From positions 17,501-81,500 of the forward strand of contig CAJQUW010007563.1 of the NCBI GenBank assembly GCA_907163375.1: a DNA stretch of 64,000 nt, read 5' to 3'. Source of the DNA: Prostheceraeus crozeri. Taxonomy: Eukaryota > Platyhelminthes > Polycladida > Euryleptidae. This document shows, piece after piece, positions 43,922-56,589 of this stretch (the stretch's first letter is position 1; each line of letters begins with the position of its first letter). Below the pieces are notes generated by a model. It worked only from the letters and a program-made list of their open reading frames with translations. It ran no database searches and was not told the DNA's origin. Both the position numbers and the translations under genes were made by a program.

Positions 43922-44377
43922 ATGACAAGCCCTCCAAAAACATCGAACACAAAATTGGAGTTCTCTTCTCCATGCTCATCGCCAAAGGCGCTCGTTGCAC
44001 CAAACTCTCCAACGAAGGGGAAGGTGGAGAAATTATACCGACTCGACAACATTAGAAAGTTGTCATTACCAGCGGATGACGAAGAGGAGAGTGTATGTGA
44101 GAAGGAGTGTCCCGACCTAACAGGCATACGAGGGAAGTATCTGCAGTACGATACTGATGATGTGATGGAGATCACCAGCACCCAATTCCTCCATCAATTA
44201 TGGGAATGGTACACCCCTAACTTCCAGCCACGAACTATGGCGGAGTGGGAGTACATCGACAAAGTGAGGCTCGCGGTAGAAGAACGATTGAAGCAAGTGA
44301 ACTGTTTTTGTGATCTGTGTGAAGGCAGACTCTGGGACGATATTGACGATGAAGACCTTTTGAAATACATGCCGTAA
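43922..44377 (+). CDS. Conserved 151-residue acidic protein, right copy
   Basis: The right-arm counterpart of 345-800, with an ATG at 43922 and about three replacements in 151 residues (Ala to Ser in the N-terminal region, Asn to Lys, Trp to Gly). It keeps the acidic stretch, the Trp-rich middle and the Cys pair. It is open throughout. Its function is unknown, as for the left copy. Confidence 0.6.
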   Translation: MTSPPKTSNTKLEFSSPCSSPKALVAPNSPTKGKVEKLYRLDNIRKLSLPADDEEESVCEKECPDLTGIRGKYLQYDTDDVMEITSTQFLHQLWEWYTPNFQPRTMAEWEYIDKVRLAVEERLKQVNCFCDLCEGRLWDDIDDEDLLKYMP

Positions 44378-44763
44378 TAAATTTTTATTTCGTATTATCT
44401 TTGCTTTCATACTGACTTACTTGAATGGGGCTTCAGTGGATGATTTAACCATGTATACTTTTTCATTTGGAAATAGTAGCACGCTTAGTTTAACTTGTAA
44501 ATCTTATGACATTTCATATGGGTGATGATGGTAGATGAAATAGTGTTACATAAAATTCAGATAGCTTACATGATTCTGGGATAGCAATCAACTGCGATCC
44601 ATGTGTAAAGCGCTTGTTAGACTACGGAAGAGAGAAGTGTGTTATGTTGCGTGTGGCGCGTGAGTGTCCTCCCATTTCATTCCATTCATCAATTCATCTC
44701 ATTGATAGAGACAGGTAGAACTCATGGTTCACATAACGTATGCAATGGATAGTTTATAAGGCA

Positions 44764-44985
44764 ACCTTCGACAGCTGGCTAAATGTCGCCCTGGCGCGAA
44801 TGAATACTACGTTGAGACAGAGGCAATCACTTGCAAACATGACGCAGAGAGGTTTAACAAGATTGACCATTGCCGAATGTCCCTTGCGGTATACATAGCT
44901 ACGGGTTTCACCGCCGCCCTTTACAGGAACGCCCGTCGAAAGGAAGTATTACACCGAACTTCATTTGCAACGTTCAAGTTGACTG
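44764..44985. repeat. Dispersed repeat copy
   Basis: It is related to 53930-54125 on the same strand and to about 51210-51445 inverted; shared words include tgacgca(g/c)ag, gtcccttgcg and tattacaccgaa. A second module at 45245-45345 matches 53747-53840 (gccacacttatcactacggc). Family unknown. Confidence 0.55.
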
Positions 44986-45639
44986 ATAGCAGATTCAACT
45001 TAATAATAGTATTCGCCAGACATGAAAACCTGTAGAGTTGGTAAGAGGTTGACAGATTTTGAGCAGCTTGATAGCAAGCCGTAGAGAGCTTGATTCACCA
45101 GCGTTTTGCAATGGAGATGTTTAGAGGCCACCCATGACAAGATAGCTAAGACTCAACCGATTGGCGTTCAAAGTGCTACGCTGAGAACTGTGTCAAATGC
45201 CCACCATGAGACATGAGTTGTCCCAGCGGTTTCGGTCTAAAATATGACACACTCCCTTGCCACACTTATCACTACGGCATCGTCCGCCGTCCCGAAGGAA
45301 CACCCTGTCAGTGGAATATTACAGCAAAACTCTCCGTGTCTTGCTCGCTTTCAGTGAAAAGCCGCTTATACCATGAGAAGACTGGCTCAGACATCATTAA
45401 AAATGCTTTCATTGACTTCAGCAGGGTCGAAAACCCCACAAACCTCCAAAACTAGTGAATTTAAATGTTTCAACTTTTTGGCACTACTAATGAAATTTTA
45501 TAAGTAGTTTATCACTTAGGGCAGGTCAGTAGCGACCGAACCTTTTTTGAATCAAGTCAAACGGACTTGTAGAAGCAAAGTTACAAGCCATTAAAGTTTT
45601 GGAGTCTTTTATGGCCTGGAGACGAAGGCCATCTCCTGG

Positions 45640-46680
45640 CTAACCTCTAAGTCTGACGCCTTAGCTGATATCAGCAATGAAATTTTCTAAAAACCCGGAA
45701 TTTGGAATGTCCGATGCTATCATCGGAGCTCAGAGAGACGACCGACCTTTGACAATCGCTCTCCTCTAAATGAAAAGTCTCTGTCGGTTTCCGCTTATAT
45801 AGTGTGTGGCGATCAGCTGATGACGTAATATCCATCATCCAAAAACTTAAAACGCTTCTATCGCCGATTCTAGAGGTCCGATTGAGCTGGAAATACATCA
45901 TTTCCATGTAGAATTTGACTCTGAATCCGAATCTGGCCTCCGTTTTCCATCCGATGCTTCGTTTTGGCTCTACAGCCCACAGACATCGCGAAAATTCTAA
46001 CTCTGTCGTTTTTTCGCCAATCTCCCAAAATCTTAAATGGCGTCTCACATCTAAACGAAGACAGATATGAACAAGCCGTTTCTTTCATTGAATTTGTCTC
46101 ACTCTTAGCTTTCAAACGAGCTATGTCACGACAAAATCCGTCCACTAGAAGTCAAGATCGAAGCTAGCTCTCCCGAGGGGGGGAGGTCAGCGAAAATTTT
46201 TCTCTCCGATTGCTTTCAAATTCACCATACAGATGCAGAATTTGACGCTGAATCCGAATCTGGCCCCCGTTTTCCCATCCGATGCTTCGTTTTAGCGCTA
46301 CAGCCCAAAACGTCCAAAATATTAACTCTGTCAAAATTTTGAAGAAACATTTTTTCTCGCCGATTGACTTCAAATTCACCATACCGATGCAGAATTTTAC
46401 GCTGATCACGAATCTAAAGTCCGTTTCACCATTCCACCACGACAACCTAGACGGTCGCCCACGTCAACCTAGGCGGTCGCCCACGTCAACCCACACGAGA
46501 CCAACTCACCCGAGTCTCACACTCTGTCGTTTTCGAGGGGGGGGGACGTCAGCGAACATTTTGTTCACGTGGACCAACCTGGCCGGCACACCACGACAGA
46601 CCACAACCTCTGTCGTTCCAGAGGGGGGGGACGTCAGCGACCATTTTTCGATGGCGGCCATCTTGCGCTATCCAGAAGTG
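45640..46680. repeat. Divergent satellite-like region
   Basis: A module with gcagaatttgacgctgaatc and ccgatgcttcgtttt recurs at about 45900 and 46220, with a shorter third copy near 46380. The word gagggggggggacgtcagcga or a close variant recurs near 46170, 46535 and 46620. Older local duplication. Frames here are not supported as genes. Confidence 0.55.
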
Positions 46681-46730
46681 GAGTTTTACTTACTACTCTC
46701 GTCTCACTGCAAGCCTGTTGAAATATGCCC

Positions 46731-46936
<206 letters not shown>

Positions 46937-47149
46937 GGTCCTGCTGACTATCGTTTTTGAATCCGACATGTGGATACGGAACTTCATCTGTCAAACATTG
47001 CGGATAAACGTAATCGGAATTCAGAGAATTTTAAGCGCATGTCCATTTACTGAATATATTCAGGGTTGCACAAGGTTGGACGTGCTAGAGGATTGAAGAG
47101 GTGTCACTTAGCTAAAACACCTGGCAAAGCAAGGCTAAACATATGAAAC

Positions 47150-47864
47150 CAGGGATGCGGAGTGGGAGTCGGAGTCCCGGAATCCTATCATTTTTGCTGG
47201 AGTCGGAGTCCTGTCAAATGATAGGACTGCGGACTCCGGCCTACAACTAAACCCGAAACATAATACAAACAAATTATGTATTCTCGTGCATACAGCTGTC
47301 ACTGTCTTGATCTCCGTCAAACAAAAGTACTGAGACAGCAGTGCATAAAAGCTTGTAATAATTGAGGGTATTAACCTTGATAGTGAAAAAAGGATCGTCT
47401 TTTCACTCGGTGATTTAGTAGAGAAGACAGGCCTTCCTATAGCCTCGATCACACCTACGCACCAAAGGTCACATCAGAGATAAAAATGAAATACCAGCTT
47501 GTTTGAGAACATTATCTCTTACCCTCACGTTAGTCGTGTGTGATGGCTCCTCTAAAGCGCATATTAAAATCGAAACTGTACTCATATTTTTTGGAGAAGG
47601 ATGGGGATAAACTGTGTGAAGCACACATCAACAAGATGGGAGGAGGCGAGTGGTATGCATCCAACTTACAGCGACATTTAATAAACTTTCATCGAAACTG
47701 ATTGATAATTGATGCAGCAATGACCACTAAAAATAAATTCGTAAGCCTATAATGTTCTAGGTTACCAGTCTATTTAAAAATTCTAGGATTTATATGCTTG
47801 CCACCCGGAGTCGGAGTCGGAGTCCTATCAACCATCGAAGTCGGAGTCGGACTCCGCATCCCTG
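47150..47864 (+). mobile_element. hAT non-autonomous element with G(A)GTCGGAGT subterminal repeats
   Basis: It starts CAGGGATGCGGAGT and ends ACTCCGCATCCCTG. Copies of the hexamer-like GGAGTC cluster just inside both ends, a likely transposase-binding array. The flanks show no intact 8-bp duplication. A related, shorter copy at 48533-48875 has a perfect one. Confidence 0.75.
47543..47701 (+). pseudogene. BED-type zinc-finger exon remnant
   Basis: A 52-residue frame, with LYSYFLEKDGDKLCEAHI then MGGGEWYASNLQRHLINFHRN, resembles the N-terminal BED finger of hAT transposases (aromatic residue, Cys, then H..L...H). The second Cys position reads His, so the finger may not bind zinc normally. No catalytic core follows, so the element keeps only its first coding exon. 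Confidence 0.5.
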
Positions 47865-48524
47865 CTTTGTAAGCTTTCACGATTACTATAATTTCCCTGA
47901 AAAATGGGTACCTGTGAATCTGCAAATTTATAGTTTAATCGAATTGGACTCGCTACCTACTTTAACTCATTTCTATGCACGATTTACTTAACCCACCTAT
48001 ACATTTAGCCAATAAGAAAGAAGGTATACCAGAAGGACTTGATAATCATGTAATTGACATGATCATTGAAAGATGATGCAGTGATATTTTACCACTCATG
48101 AAGAAATAAGCATTCAAATCAAAGCGTTACTGTATGTCTGAGATAATTAAAGTCTACTGCGCTTTGTAACGAAGACATTGACGTTAGATTACCAGGATAG
48201 TGGATGTTATTTTAACATGCGACTTTCATTGTCCTTGATTTGTCAAAAGGGTGCCTGATAAAGAGGACGAAGCTTGTATATAAAAGTTTTTCTAATCTTA
48301 TGCGGAACTGTAAATGCAAATTCCATCAATCGTTCCTGATACATCTTAAATCCTGAGCCCTGGAAAGTACAAAGCTTACAGCAAGTGAATCATGCCCATG
48401 GCTTCCCATGTTATCGGGACTATCTAAATTGTTTATGTTGAATTTCAAAAAACCATTTGATAGCCTGTGTAGACTTCTATGCATTTTCTTCACAAAGGTC
48501 ACAAAATCTCATATAAGTAGAGGA

Positions 48525-48883
48525 CTACAAAGCAGGGATGCGGAGTCGGAGTCCCGAAGTCCTATCATTTTTGCTGGAGCCGGAGTCCTATCAAATGATG
48601 GGACTCCGGAATCCGGTCCATAACTAGACCCGAAATATAATACAAACAAAATAGGCGAGGAGCCAAGTCGCATGCATCCAACTTAAAGAGAAATTTGATA
48701 AGCTTTCATCGAAAATGATTGATAATTGATACAGCAATGATCACTACAGATAGGTTCAAGTAAGCCTATAATGATCTATGATGTAGGTTACTAGCTTATT
48801 TTCAAAAAACTGGGCTTTACATACTTGCCACCCGGAGTCGGAGTCCTATCAAAATGATAGGACTCCGCATCCCTGCTACAAAG
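48525..48883 (+). mobile_element. hAT MITE with perfect 8-bp target duplication
   Basis: The element is 48533-48875 (343 bp), CAGGGATGCGGAGTCGGAGT to ..ACTCCGCATCCCTG. It is flanked by CTACAAAG at 48525-48532 and 48876-48883. Its interior matches the 47150-47864 copy, including the end of the BED-finger segment, so it is an internal-deletion derivative of the same family. Confidence 0.9.
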
Positions 48884-50250
48884 GACTGAAAAAGGACTAC
48901 AAAATACTGACTAACCATTTTATGAGTTTAGACTTAATACCTCGGAAATAAAAAATCAGTAAAGTAGGGAATCCAGTGCCATGAAAAACTCAAAATCCAG
49001 AACCTGTAAGTCCACAATGTGCCTTATTTTGTTCCCAAACTCATTTAACCAGACGTCCGAGTAGTTAAGTTTCGTCATTGGCATTTAAAGGATTCGTGGA
49101 ACATTCCGTCTACCATAGACAAAATATTTACAAGAAAAAATTGGTGTGTGTGCCGCGTTGGTCAATCACAATAATTGACAAAGTTATTGCTTTTAAGCGA
49201 TGATCAAAATTCAATATTCAGACTAGATTTTTCCGAATGGGATTTGAGATGTGGTCAAGATTAAATTTCATCTTGCCGAAAAACAACAAACGCTAAGTTA
49301 CTCGGGTGCCTGATTCATAGGCGTTAAGTGCTAGTTGAGTCAAAAGGATACAGCGCAAAAGTCCTGCAAATAGGCCTAAAGATGAAAATCTAGAACAAAT
49401 GCAAATGTTTTTTAAATCATAAGGGGCCTCCTTCAATAGTATAAACACTGTCAAAAGATAAGGTAGTTTTTGTTGCTGATTAAAACTGTCCTTCTTAATG
49501 GCTATAGATACACTGCCTGAGGCCAAAGAAAAAAGAAAGCAAATGAAGCATTTTTTTGTCCATCCGAAGCGGAGCGATTCGAATTTCTTCAAATCGTAAT
49601 TTCCAGTCATAGAATAAGTGCATAGTAGGTAGAGTGTCGACCAAAAAATTTCAGCATACCGTGAAATTTTTCATATCAAAATATTCAGCTTTTTGCAGGA
49701 TTACGCTCCTGCAGTCTAAAAAATATTTGATTAATTTTTAGAAAGCTAAATTTTCGTAAGTTATTCCCGTGTTTATATACTAGCGACTTGGAGTCTCAGA
49801 CTAAAAATAAAGTTACAATAAGAGTAAAAATAAAGCAAAAATTTTCTTAAATAAACGGATATTAAGTTGACTATGAAGGAAGTTTCATAAAGCGCATTAT
49901 AATGCAAGTATACACTCTAAACCAGCACCTCCTAAATCACACACTGAAGAGAGACACTATTCGTAACTAATAAAAAAATCCTAAAGCAAAGCGTTTTAGG
50001 AGGCTAGCGCACTAGTGTTATTGTTCTCTTGAGGGTGACAGTTTACAGTGTATAGTGGAAATTGTTTTAAACTCAGTCTAACTCGAGCCTACTGGTGTAC
50101 AGTTAAAAAAGTGTAGGACTTATTTGAGCTGCTCGTGTTTTTTATTACCTTTACTACGCAGGTACAGACTTAAACTGTGTGCGGGAAACGGACAAGATAT
50201 AGCAGAGCGCTATCTCTTAACTGGGGGCTAATAAACCCGTTTAAAATATC
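48884..50250. other. No gene seen
   Basis: No feature supported. Open stretch 49293-49610 has no family features. Confidence 0.45.
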
Positions 50251-50254
50251 CCTT

Positions 50255-51445
50255 CAGACAGGGGCAGTCAGAAGGTTCCCACTGGAAAAACACGAACCTC
50301 GGCCACTTTGAAAAAGGGTGGATCGTGATTTGGCCCTTTTGAAGCACAGAGGATCATGATTTGGCCTGTCTACATGCAGTAGGATCTTCTTTTTGACGTA
50401 CAGACGATCATCACTTGGCTTCTCTAAGTCCAGTAACGTGTGGAAAAGTGTAGAAACGTGTTTTTGCCTCTTTGAATGTGGTAGGATAAGAATTTGGTCG
50501 GGAGGTTGTGAGAATGGAGCGGCACGAGAGTAGTGGCCGGGAGGTTGTGGAGAAGGACGGGAAGGAAGGACATTTTTTTATACATTTTGTCCAAAATTGG
50601 GCATGCTTGTCCCTATTCAAGAGCAGTTTCTGACTATTCATGAAGCTGTAGCAGGATACCACTGTTCTTTGACTGTAAAATGTGATGGGATAATGGGAGT
50701 TGTGAAGGAGGATCTGGTGTTATTTTAAGATAAAGGGTCTGTAGCGGCTCAGGGAAGTATCGGATGGGGAAATGGATGGTAGATTCGGATTTCTCGTCAA
50801 CTTTTACATCGGTGTAGATGTTTTGAAGAAAATCAGTGACATCGCTGTGAAATGAGAGGGATTTGAAAATTGACATTTTCCAAAATTTGTCGTTTTAACC
50901 CTAGCATTATATTAGGCTTATTCATCGATTATAATAGCACCTTAACAATATATAAATGGACGGTTGACAGACGAGTTCTTCTCCCGACTTGACGAAGGGA
51001 GGTGAGGCCAGAGCTCCGACAGTTTGTTGGAATTCGTTGAAAACCCGGTTTCAGTTGAATACTGGAAACTGAAAAATTTTAATTCGTCATTTATGATGTT
51101 TCATGGGGTATTCGACTCTGCTGGATTCAATCAAAGCAGTTCAATCGATGTCGACTATTCTTAGCTCAGAAAAATCCTATGAAAGTCAGTGATTTAGCTT
51201 TCATCGCCGCATTTGCCTTTAGCAAGGTAGATATCAGCTGGCTCTGCTATCAGGCCAGTCAAAGGTCGCAAATAGCGGAAATTTTCGGTATAATACCTGC
51301 TATTGATGGGCGCACCTTCGAGACAGTGGCGAAGTCCGTAGTGATGAGTATCGTTGGTAATCGCTATCCTTGTGAAACCTCTCTGCGTCATGTTTCCAAG
51401 TGGTTGTTCCCATCTAACAAGTGGTTGTCCATCTAACATGGACAT
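50255..51445. repeat. Left arm of a fold-back repeat pair
   Basis: It is inverted relative to 53930-54600. Shared words include ttcccactggaaaaacac, tggatcgtgatttggccctt, gacatttttttatacatttt and aggccagtcaaaggtcgcaa. The left arm is longer by about 450 bases (about 50780-51230). Confidence 0.75.
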
Positions 51446-52280
51446 TTCAATGCATCATGGACAACTTTTCATTTCCTGCATTTATTATTTGAGGACTCAA
51501 TGTTTCAATCTCTCGCCCTAACCCTATTTAACGCGCTAAAGCATTAGCTAACATATACTCGTCTGATTCCCATAAAAATGCATTTAGTGCTCACTCTCCA
51601 GTATAACTTTACATTCAACGCTCTATGTTTAATCAGGTTACACCAAACTCGAACTAATTTTGCATTAGCAACTTAGCGTTTCATTTACACATTTACTTGT
51701 GACCCTCTCTAGCATGTTATTCGCATCAACTGTAGACACTACTTTTGTAGCTACAATCGTAGCTTTATGAGAAGGAATATTGGAACACAGTAAAAAACAG
51801 AACTTTTGATGCCTTGTTAACCATAGCTTAAACATAGGTATTTTTGCATTTGATGTTGCACTCACAAAACGCAACATGCAAAGTTAATCTACATGTACCA
51901 TGATAGGCTTCAGTTGAACTTTTTAACACTGCACTGATGCATGACCAACGCTTGGTTAGACCTAGCTTGAACTTATTGCACTACACATTTCAAGAATCAC
52001 CGTTTGCGACTTTCAACTTGTAATACTTTGAAACTGCGATGTCATCAAATGAGCTTTAGTGATCTAATTATATCATCTAACTAACTTCAATTCAACGCAT
52101 TTTCATATACATTTAACTTACAGCATTTATCGCTGCTGAGTTATGAACAATGTCATACAGACTGTCTTTACTTGTAAGTGACATCATCAGTCTACATTTG
52201 CTTACACGTCTGAAAATGACTAGTAAACGAATAATTCACTGTCTTTTTCAAAGCGCAAGTTTTATGAGAGCTTGACAGTC
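51446..52280. other. No gene seen
   Basis: Loop region between fold-back arms. AT-rich with no supported gene. Confidence 0.45.
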
Positions 52281-53044
52281 TAAAGGCCCGTTCAGACAGA
52301 GAACCTTTACGGTTTTTCGGTTATGCCCACTCCATCATGGAAGAGAAACCAAAACCAGACAGAACGCGGTTTTAGCGACGGCAAATGCCCCTCGTCAACT
52401 TCAAAAGAGTGTGTCTTCTGTAGTGGGAGATTGAATATCACAGTGCGTTTTCCACAGAAACATATCAGATCTGATGAAAAGTCCCATATTTATAATGACA
52501 ATGTTATGACCATTCTGAAAATATAAGATTCATTGAAATTGCTGAATAGATACACCATTTCAATGAAAATGGACCGACTGTGGTCTTTTACTGTCTCGGT
52601 TAATCAATGAAAACTGCGATTTACTTGCAGTGTAGATCACTTGAATCGGTTCGGTAGATCGAGTAAAATCGTAAATAGTGACTTTGGTAATAAGCGTTTG
52701 TAAACTGTCGCCCGCACACTAAAAGCATGAGGTCTGTATATCAAATGATTTCTTTGATCTAGTTTTCTAAATACTTGACCAAAATTACCGAAACGGACTT
52801 TGCTTAGATCGAAATTTTAAGGAGAATGCGATGGCATAATTCATTTTGCAATCAGAGGCGAAATATTTTTCTAAAATGAAAAAACCGAAGTTGAAATGGA
52901 TTCAGACCAATTTGAGAGCTTGTCAGCGGAGCTGTGTGTGAACGTCATCTGTGGTTTTGTAGTGAGTTTAATGATGGAAATTCAGAAGCCATTTTGCTGG
53001 GCAAAAATAGCCGTAAAACCGTGGTCTGTCTAAACTGGCCTTAA
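52281..53044. mobile_element. PIF/Harbinger-like MITE with TAA duplications
   Basis: The element is 52284-53041 (758 bp). It starts AGGCCCGTTCAGACAGAGAA and ends ..GACCACGGTTTTACGG-type inverted sequence, closing CTGTCTAAACTGGCCT. It is flanked by TAA at 52281-52283 and 53042-53044. The 3-bp TWA duplication and GGCC..CAGACAGA ends suit PIF/Harbinger. No transposase inside. Confidence 0.7.
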
Positions 53045-53929
53045 TGAAAAAGAAGAAAGTGAGTTGTTGTGTTGGCAAGTGTGACCTCCCGTTTTCATCC
53101 CGTCATCAATTTTCATTTCCTCCCCTCTGCATTTACATCCGAAGATATGGCGCGGACTTGGGACCACTTTCAGCTGCATTGAAAGAAATCTCTGACTGGT
53201 CCATCCAAATGAAGCGAACACTTTTGTTCAACATCAATATTGTTGCGGAATTCCGAACATGAAGGGTCTACACACTCAGTCGCATGGCGATAGCAAAATG
53301 CATTACTGCAAACGCTGCACACGCAGATTTACTTCCAAAGACTATTTTGAAGGTATTGAGGGGTGGTATCGACAAGGCAAACTCCAGAACTAAATTTTAT
53401 GTATAAGGCATGTAAGGTTAAGTTCGATGATGAAAAGGAATTTACGAAGACATGCATAGGAATCACCAAAGAGTCACTAAATATAGCTTATGAAGGATGA
53501 GTTAAACTACAATCTTGTTAAACTACAAGACAGAATGTTGACAGTATGAGTTTCAAAAACATTAGACAACATTAGCAGAAAGAAAAGCCTCTTCCTCACT
53601 AGATGTTGATGAATTCCGACTTGGAACGGACACCGATCACATTTATAGTCAGTTCTTAAAAGAACTTCTGGCTCATTCAACAAAGTGCTACATTGAGTGA
53701 ACAGACCACTACGACCGTTGGAGAGTCGGATTATTAAAGCTTCAAGCACTTGCCACACTTATCACTACGGCATCATGCGCTGTCCCTACGGAACGCCCTG
53801 TCATTGGAATCTTACAGCGAAACTCTCTGTGCCATGCAACGTTTCCGACACTTGCTAAAGACAAATATCATCTCTAACATAGAACATTTAGTCACGCAGT
53901 GCAATGGCAATTTTAGGTAAGCTGTGCGT

Positions 53930-54600
53930 GGCAGATTGCCCTGGCGGTCAGAGTATGATGCTGAGACGAAAGGCAACCATTTAGAAAATGACGCACAGAA
54001 GTTTCACAAGGATAACGATTGCCAACGTCCCTTGCGACGGACTTCGCCACTGTCTCGCAGGTACGCCCACTAACAGGAGGCATTACACCGAAAATCTCCG
54101 TCATTTGCGACCTTTGACTGGTCTGATAGCAGAGCAATCCAGTATCCATTATCCCATCCGGTACTTCCTTGAGCCGCTACAGACTATTTTTTTTAAAATA
54201 ACACCAGATCCCCCTTCACAACTCCCATTTTCCCATCACATCCTACAGTCAAAGAACAGAAGTATCCTGCCACAATATTCATGAAGAGTCAAAAACTGCT
54301 TTTGAATAGGGACAAACATGCCCATTTTTGGACAAAATGTATAAAAAAATGTCCTTCCTTCCCGACCTTCCATCCGTCCTTCTCCACAACCTCCCGACCA
54401 AATACTTATCCTATCACATTCAAAGATGCAAAAACACGTTTCTATTGGACTTAGAGAAGCCAAGTCATGATCCTCTTTGCTTCAAAAGGGCCAAATCACG
54501 ATCCAGCTGTTTTTCAAAAGGGCAGAGAACCGATACTTAATCCGGGTGTTTTTCCAGTGGAAACCTTCTAACCACTGACAGGCAAAGGGCAGATAGCCGA
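53930..54600. repeat. Right arm of the fold-back repeat pair
   Basis: Inverted counterpart of 50255-51445, moderately diverged. The distal end (gtttttccagtggaaacctt) matches the start of the left arm. Confidence 0.75.
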
Positions 54601-56589
54601 AACCCGCTGGCTCTCGGATGGAGAAAAGAAAACGAACGGAGAGCAAATGCGAAATTTATTTCAAGCTTTCTAAGCCTTTAAATTCAAATTTTTATTGAAA
54701 TCAAAATCAATAGTTAGCGAAGTAGCCGCATTGGCTTCATCCGTCACTCCATCACACTCGTGCGCACTTCAGATGATGAATGATGGCTCCCTGAAATCAG
54801 ATCGCTTGGCACAGGAGGGATGAGTGCATCCGATCGCTCTTTGGCTGCGAAGATGACCGCCGAAAAATCGTAACTGGCATGAAAATTACTGACTTCGAAA
54901 GAGTACATGCTCAGAAGGCAAAATGCGGATCGCTCAATTTGTTTAATTAATTCTTCTATCTGCAGCATTTAAAATCTTCGATCCGCATCCGCATGTGCGG
55001 ATTCTGCGTACATCCGCGCGGATGCGGCTGCAGATTGTCAACATTTGTCTATGAATCATAGATATACCATTTTAGCATCATAATTATCTATGATTTCCAG
55101 TCATACAAGAATAATACATGAACATAATTCAAGTTAAAAGTTACTTAGCATATTAAAACAACCCTGGAAATATGTGAGATTAACACAGAGTAAGATTGAA
55201 TTCGATATTTGAATTTACATACATGTGGGCAGGCACCATAATTGCCATAAAAATCACATTTCTGAATGAGCCTCTCACATGACGATATTATGACGATCTG
55301 TTTGCATTTATTGCAGCATTTTCGGCTTGAAATGAATTTATACTTTCAACAATGGTTTAAACACTTTGCCTGTGAATCAACTCTTCCTGGTATTGAGCAA
55401 GTAGATTACCTCCCACTGAATGCTAATGGTTACTAATTGATGCGATGAAAATTGCATTCGAATGCTACTATTTCTTCGACTGGCTGATACTCGTAGGAAC
55501 GTATTTCGCCCTCTACGACTGTGAGTGCTGTCAGGAACACAACTATGCTTACACGCGTGTATGAAGTAAGAACACAGTTAGTATGAAGTTGGAACAAATA
55601 TAGTAACAAGATTGCGCTCAATGTCATCGGTTCTTTATTGCTTTCACACAACACCTGAAGTCACCGTCAAAATGGCTGTATAATGCTATAAAATGCGTTG
55701 ATATATAAAAATGGAATACTAATTTCATTCAAAAACATCTCAGTTGGAATGCCGAAAATTGATTTCGAATCACGACAAGTAGAGTTGAAAGCATTCTGTG
55801 AAATTCCAGCGACTCTTAATTTGATACGAGAAGAAGGTGGAAAAAAGGGAGCCGACAAATGAAGTAACAGCTAATTTGAATTGCTCCCTTTGAATCGCTT
55901 ATTTTCATTAATAAGTGGACGGTTCGGAATTAATTTTGTATCTTAAAAAACACCAAAATTTTCACCATCTCTTCCAGCGAATTGCAGCCATGTAGAACCA
56001 CCTCAACCCATAAGGAAGCTTCAGTCTCCCATCGCTTTCTCAGAGCACGTTTTTTCGTCTTGTAGGCTTTTATGTTGGACCGCAGTCAGAATTAAGAAAT
56101 AACTCCAAGAGTGTTCTAACAACAACCTTTTTCAAGAAGAAAATGAAAATGTTAACTTTTTTCTTTTGGAAAAGCACAATAAGAAATAACATTTTTCTGT
56201 AAACTTCAACTATTGAAAAAAAGACGACTTTGATCGAATAGATGAAAGTGGGGCACCATGAGCGATAGACCTTATCAGAAAATCGCTTCAGCATTTCGTC
56301 GGGAGATCGACATTTGATTGAGTCCCTATCAAACACAGAAAATGACAAAATTATTAAACTATTATTCCATTATTTTCTTGTGCTTCAGGTGGAAAAAATT
56401 TTCACGTACAAAATTAAATTTTTGCACTAATATATTTTTCGTTCTGGTGCCCAGATAAGATAATAATAATAATGATAATAATAAGCGTTTATTCATACCA
56501 AAGTAATGCATGAAAATCTCCAATGAGAATCGGGCAGATTCATCAGAAGCAGGTTGTAAAAGTAGCATGATAGAGCAATTCAAAATTCA
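54601..56589. other. No gene seen
   Basis: No supported gene. A short local palindrome built on GCGGAT lies at about 54978-55030, and a small (ATA/TAA)n tract at about 56458-56484. Confidence 0.45.

Larger units (their letters stand above)
1..44721. mobile_element. Palindromic PolB-bearing element (outer fossil element)
   Basis: The first bases of the window (gttctacctgtctctatcaa) reappear as reverse complement ending at 44721, and the match continues inward through a 151-residue ORF, a zinc-finger/PolB gene, a small ORF and a 28-bp-type tandem array. The arms meet at a palindrome centre at about 39951, so the original element was one long inverted repeat of roughly 12.3 kb. The left arm was later split by a piggyBac (5692-21980) and a Polinton (23107-39230). 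Protein comparison of the arms shows only a few changes per hundred residues, so the arms are closely related or have been homogenised. No capsid gene was recognised in it. Being PolB-based with very long inverted repeats, it may be a Polinton relative or another protein-primed replicon; that is inference. Both PolB copies look broken. The outer left boundary is not visible because it coincides with the window start. Confidence 0.8.
41281..44721 (-). repeat. Right arm of the outer inverted repeat (outer segment)
   Basis: This is the inverted counterpart of 1 to about 5600, shorter than the left arm. It ends at 44721, after which the sequence has no counterpart in the window. Confidence 0.88.

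Noticed and set aside
53280-53480. Finger-like stretch (HYCKRCTRRFTS) resembling PolB-associated zinc fingers
   Set aside because: Too short and without adjoining PolB features; could be chance or a very old fragment.
54978-55030. GCGGAT-rich palindrome as an element end
   Set aside because: No matching partner or target duplication visible nearby.
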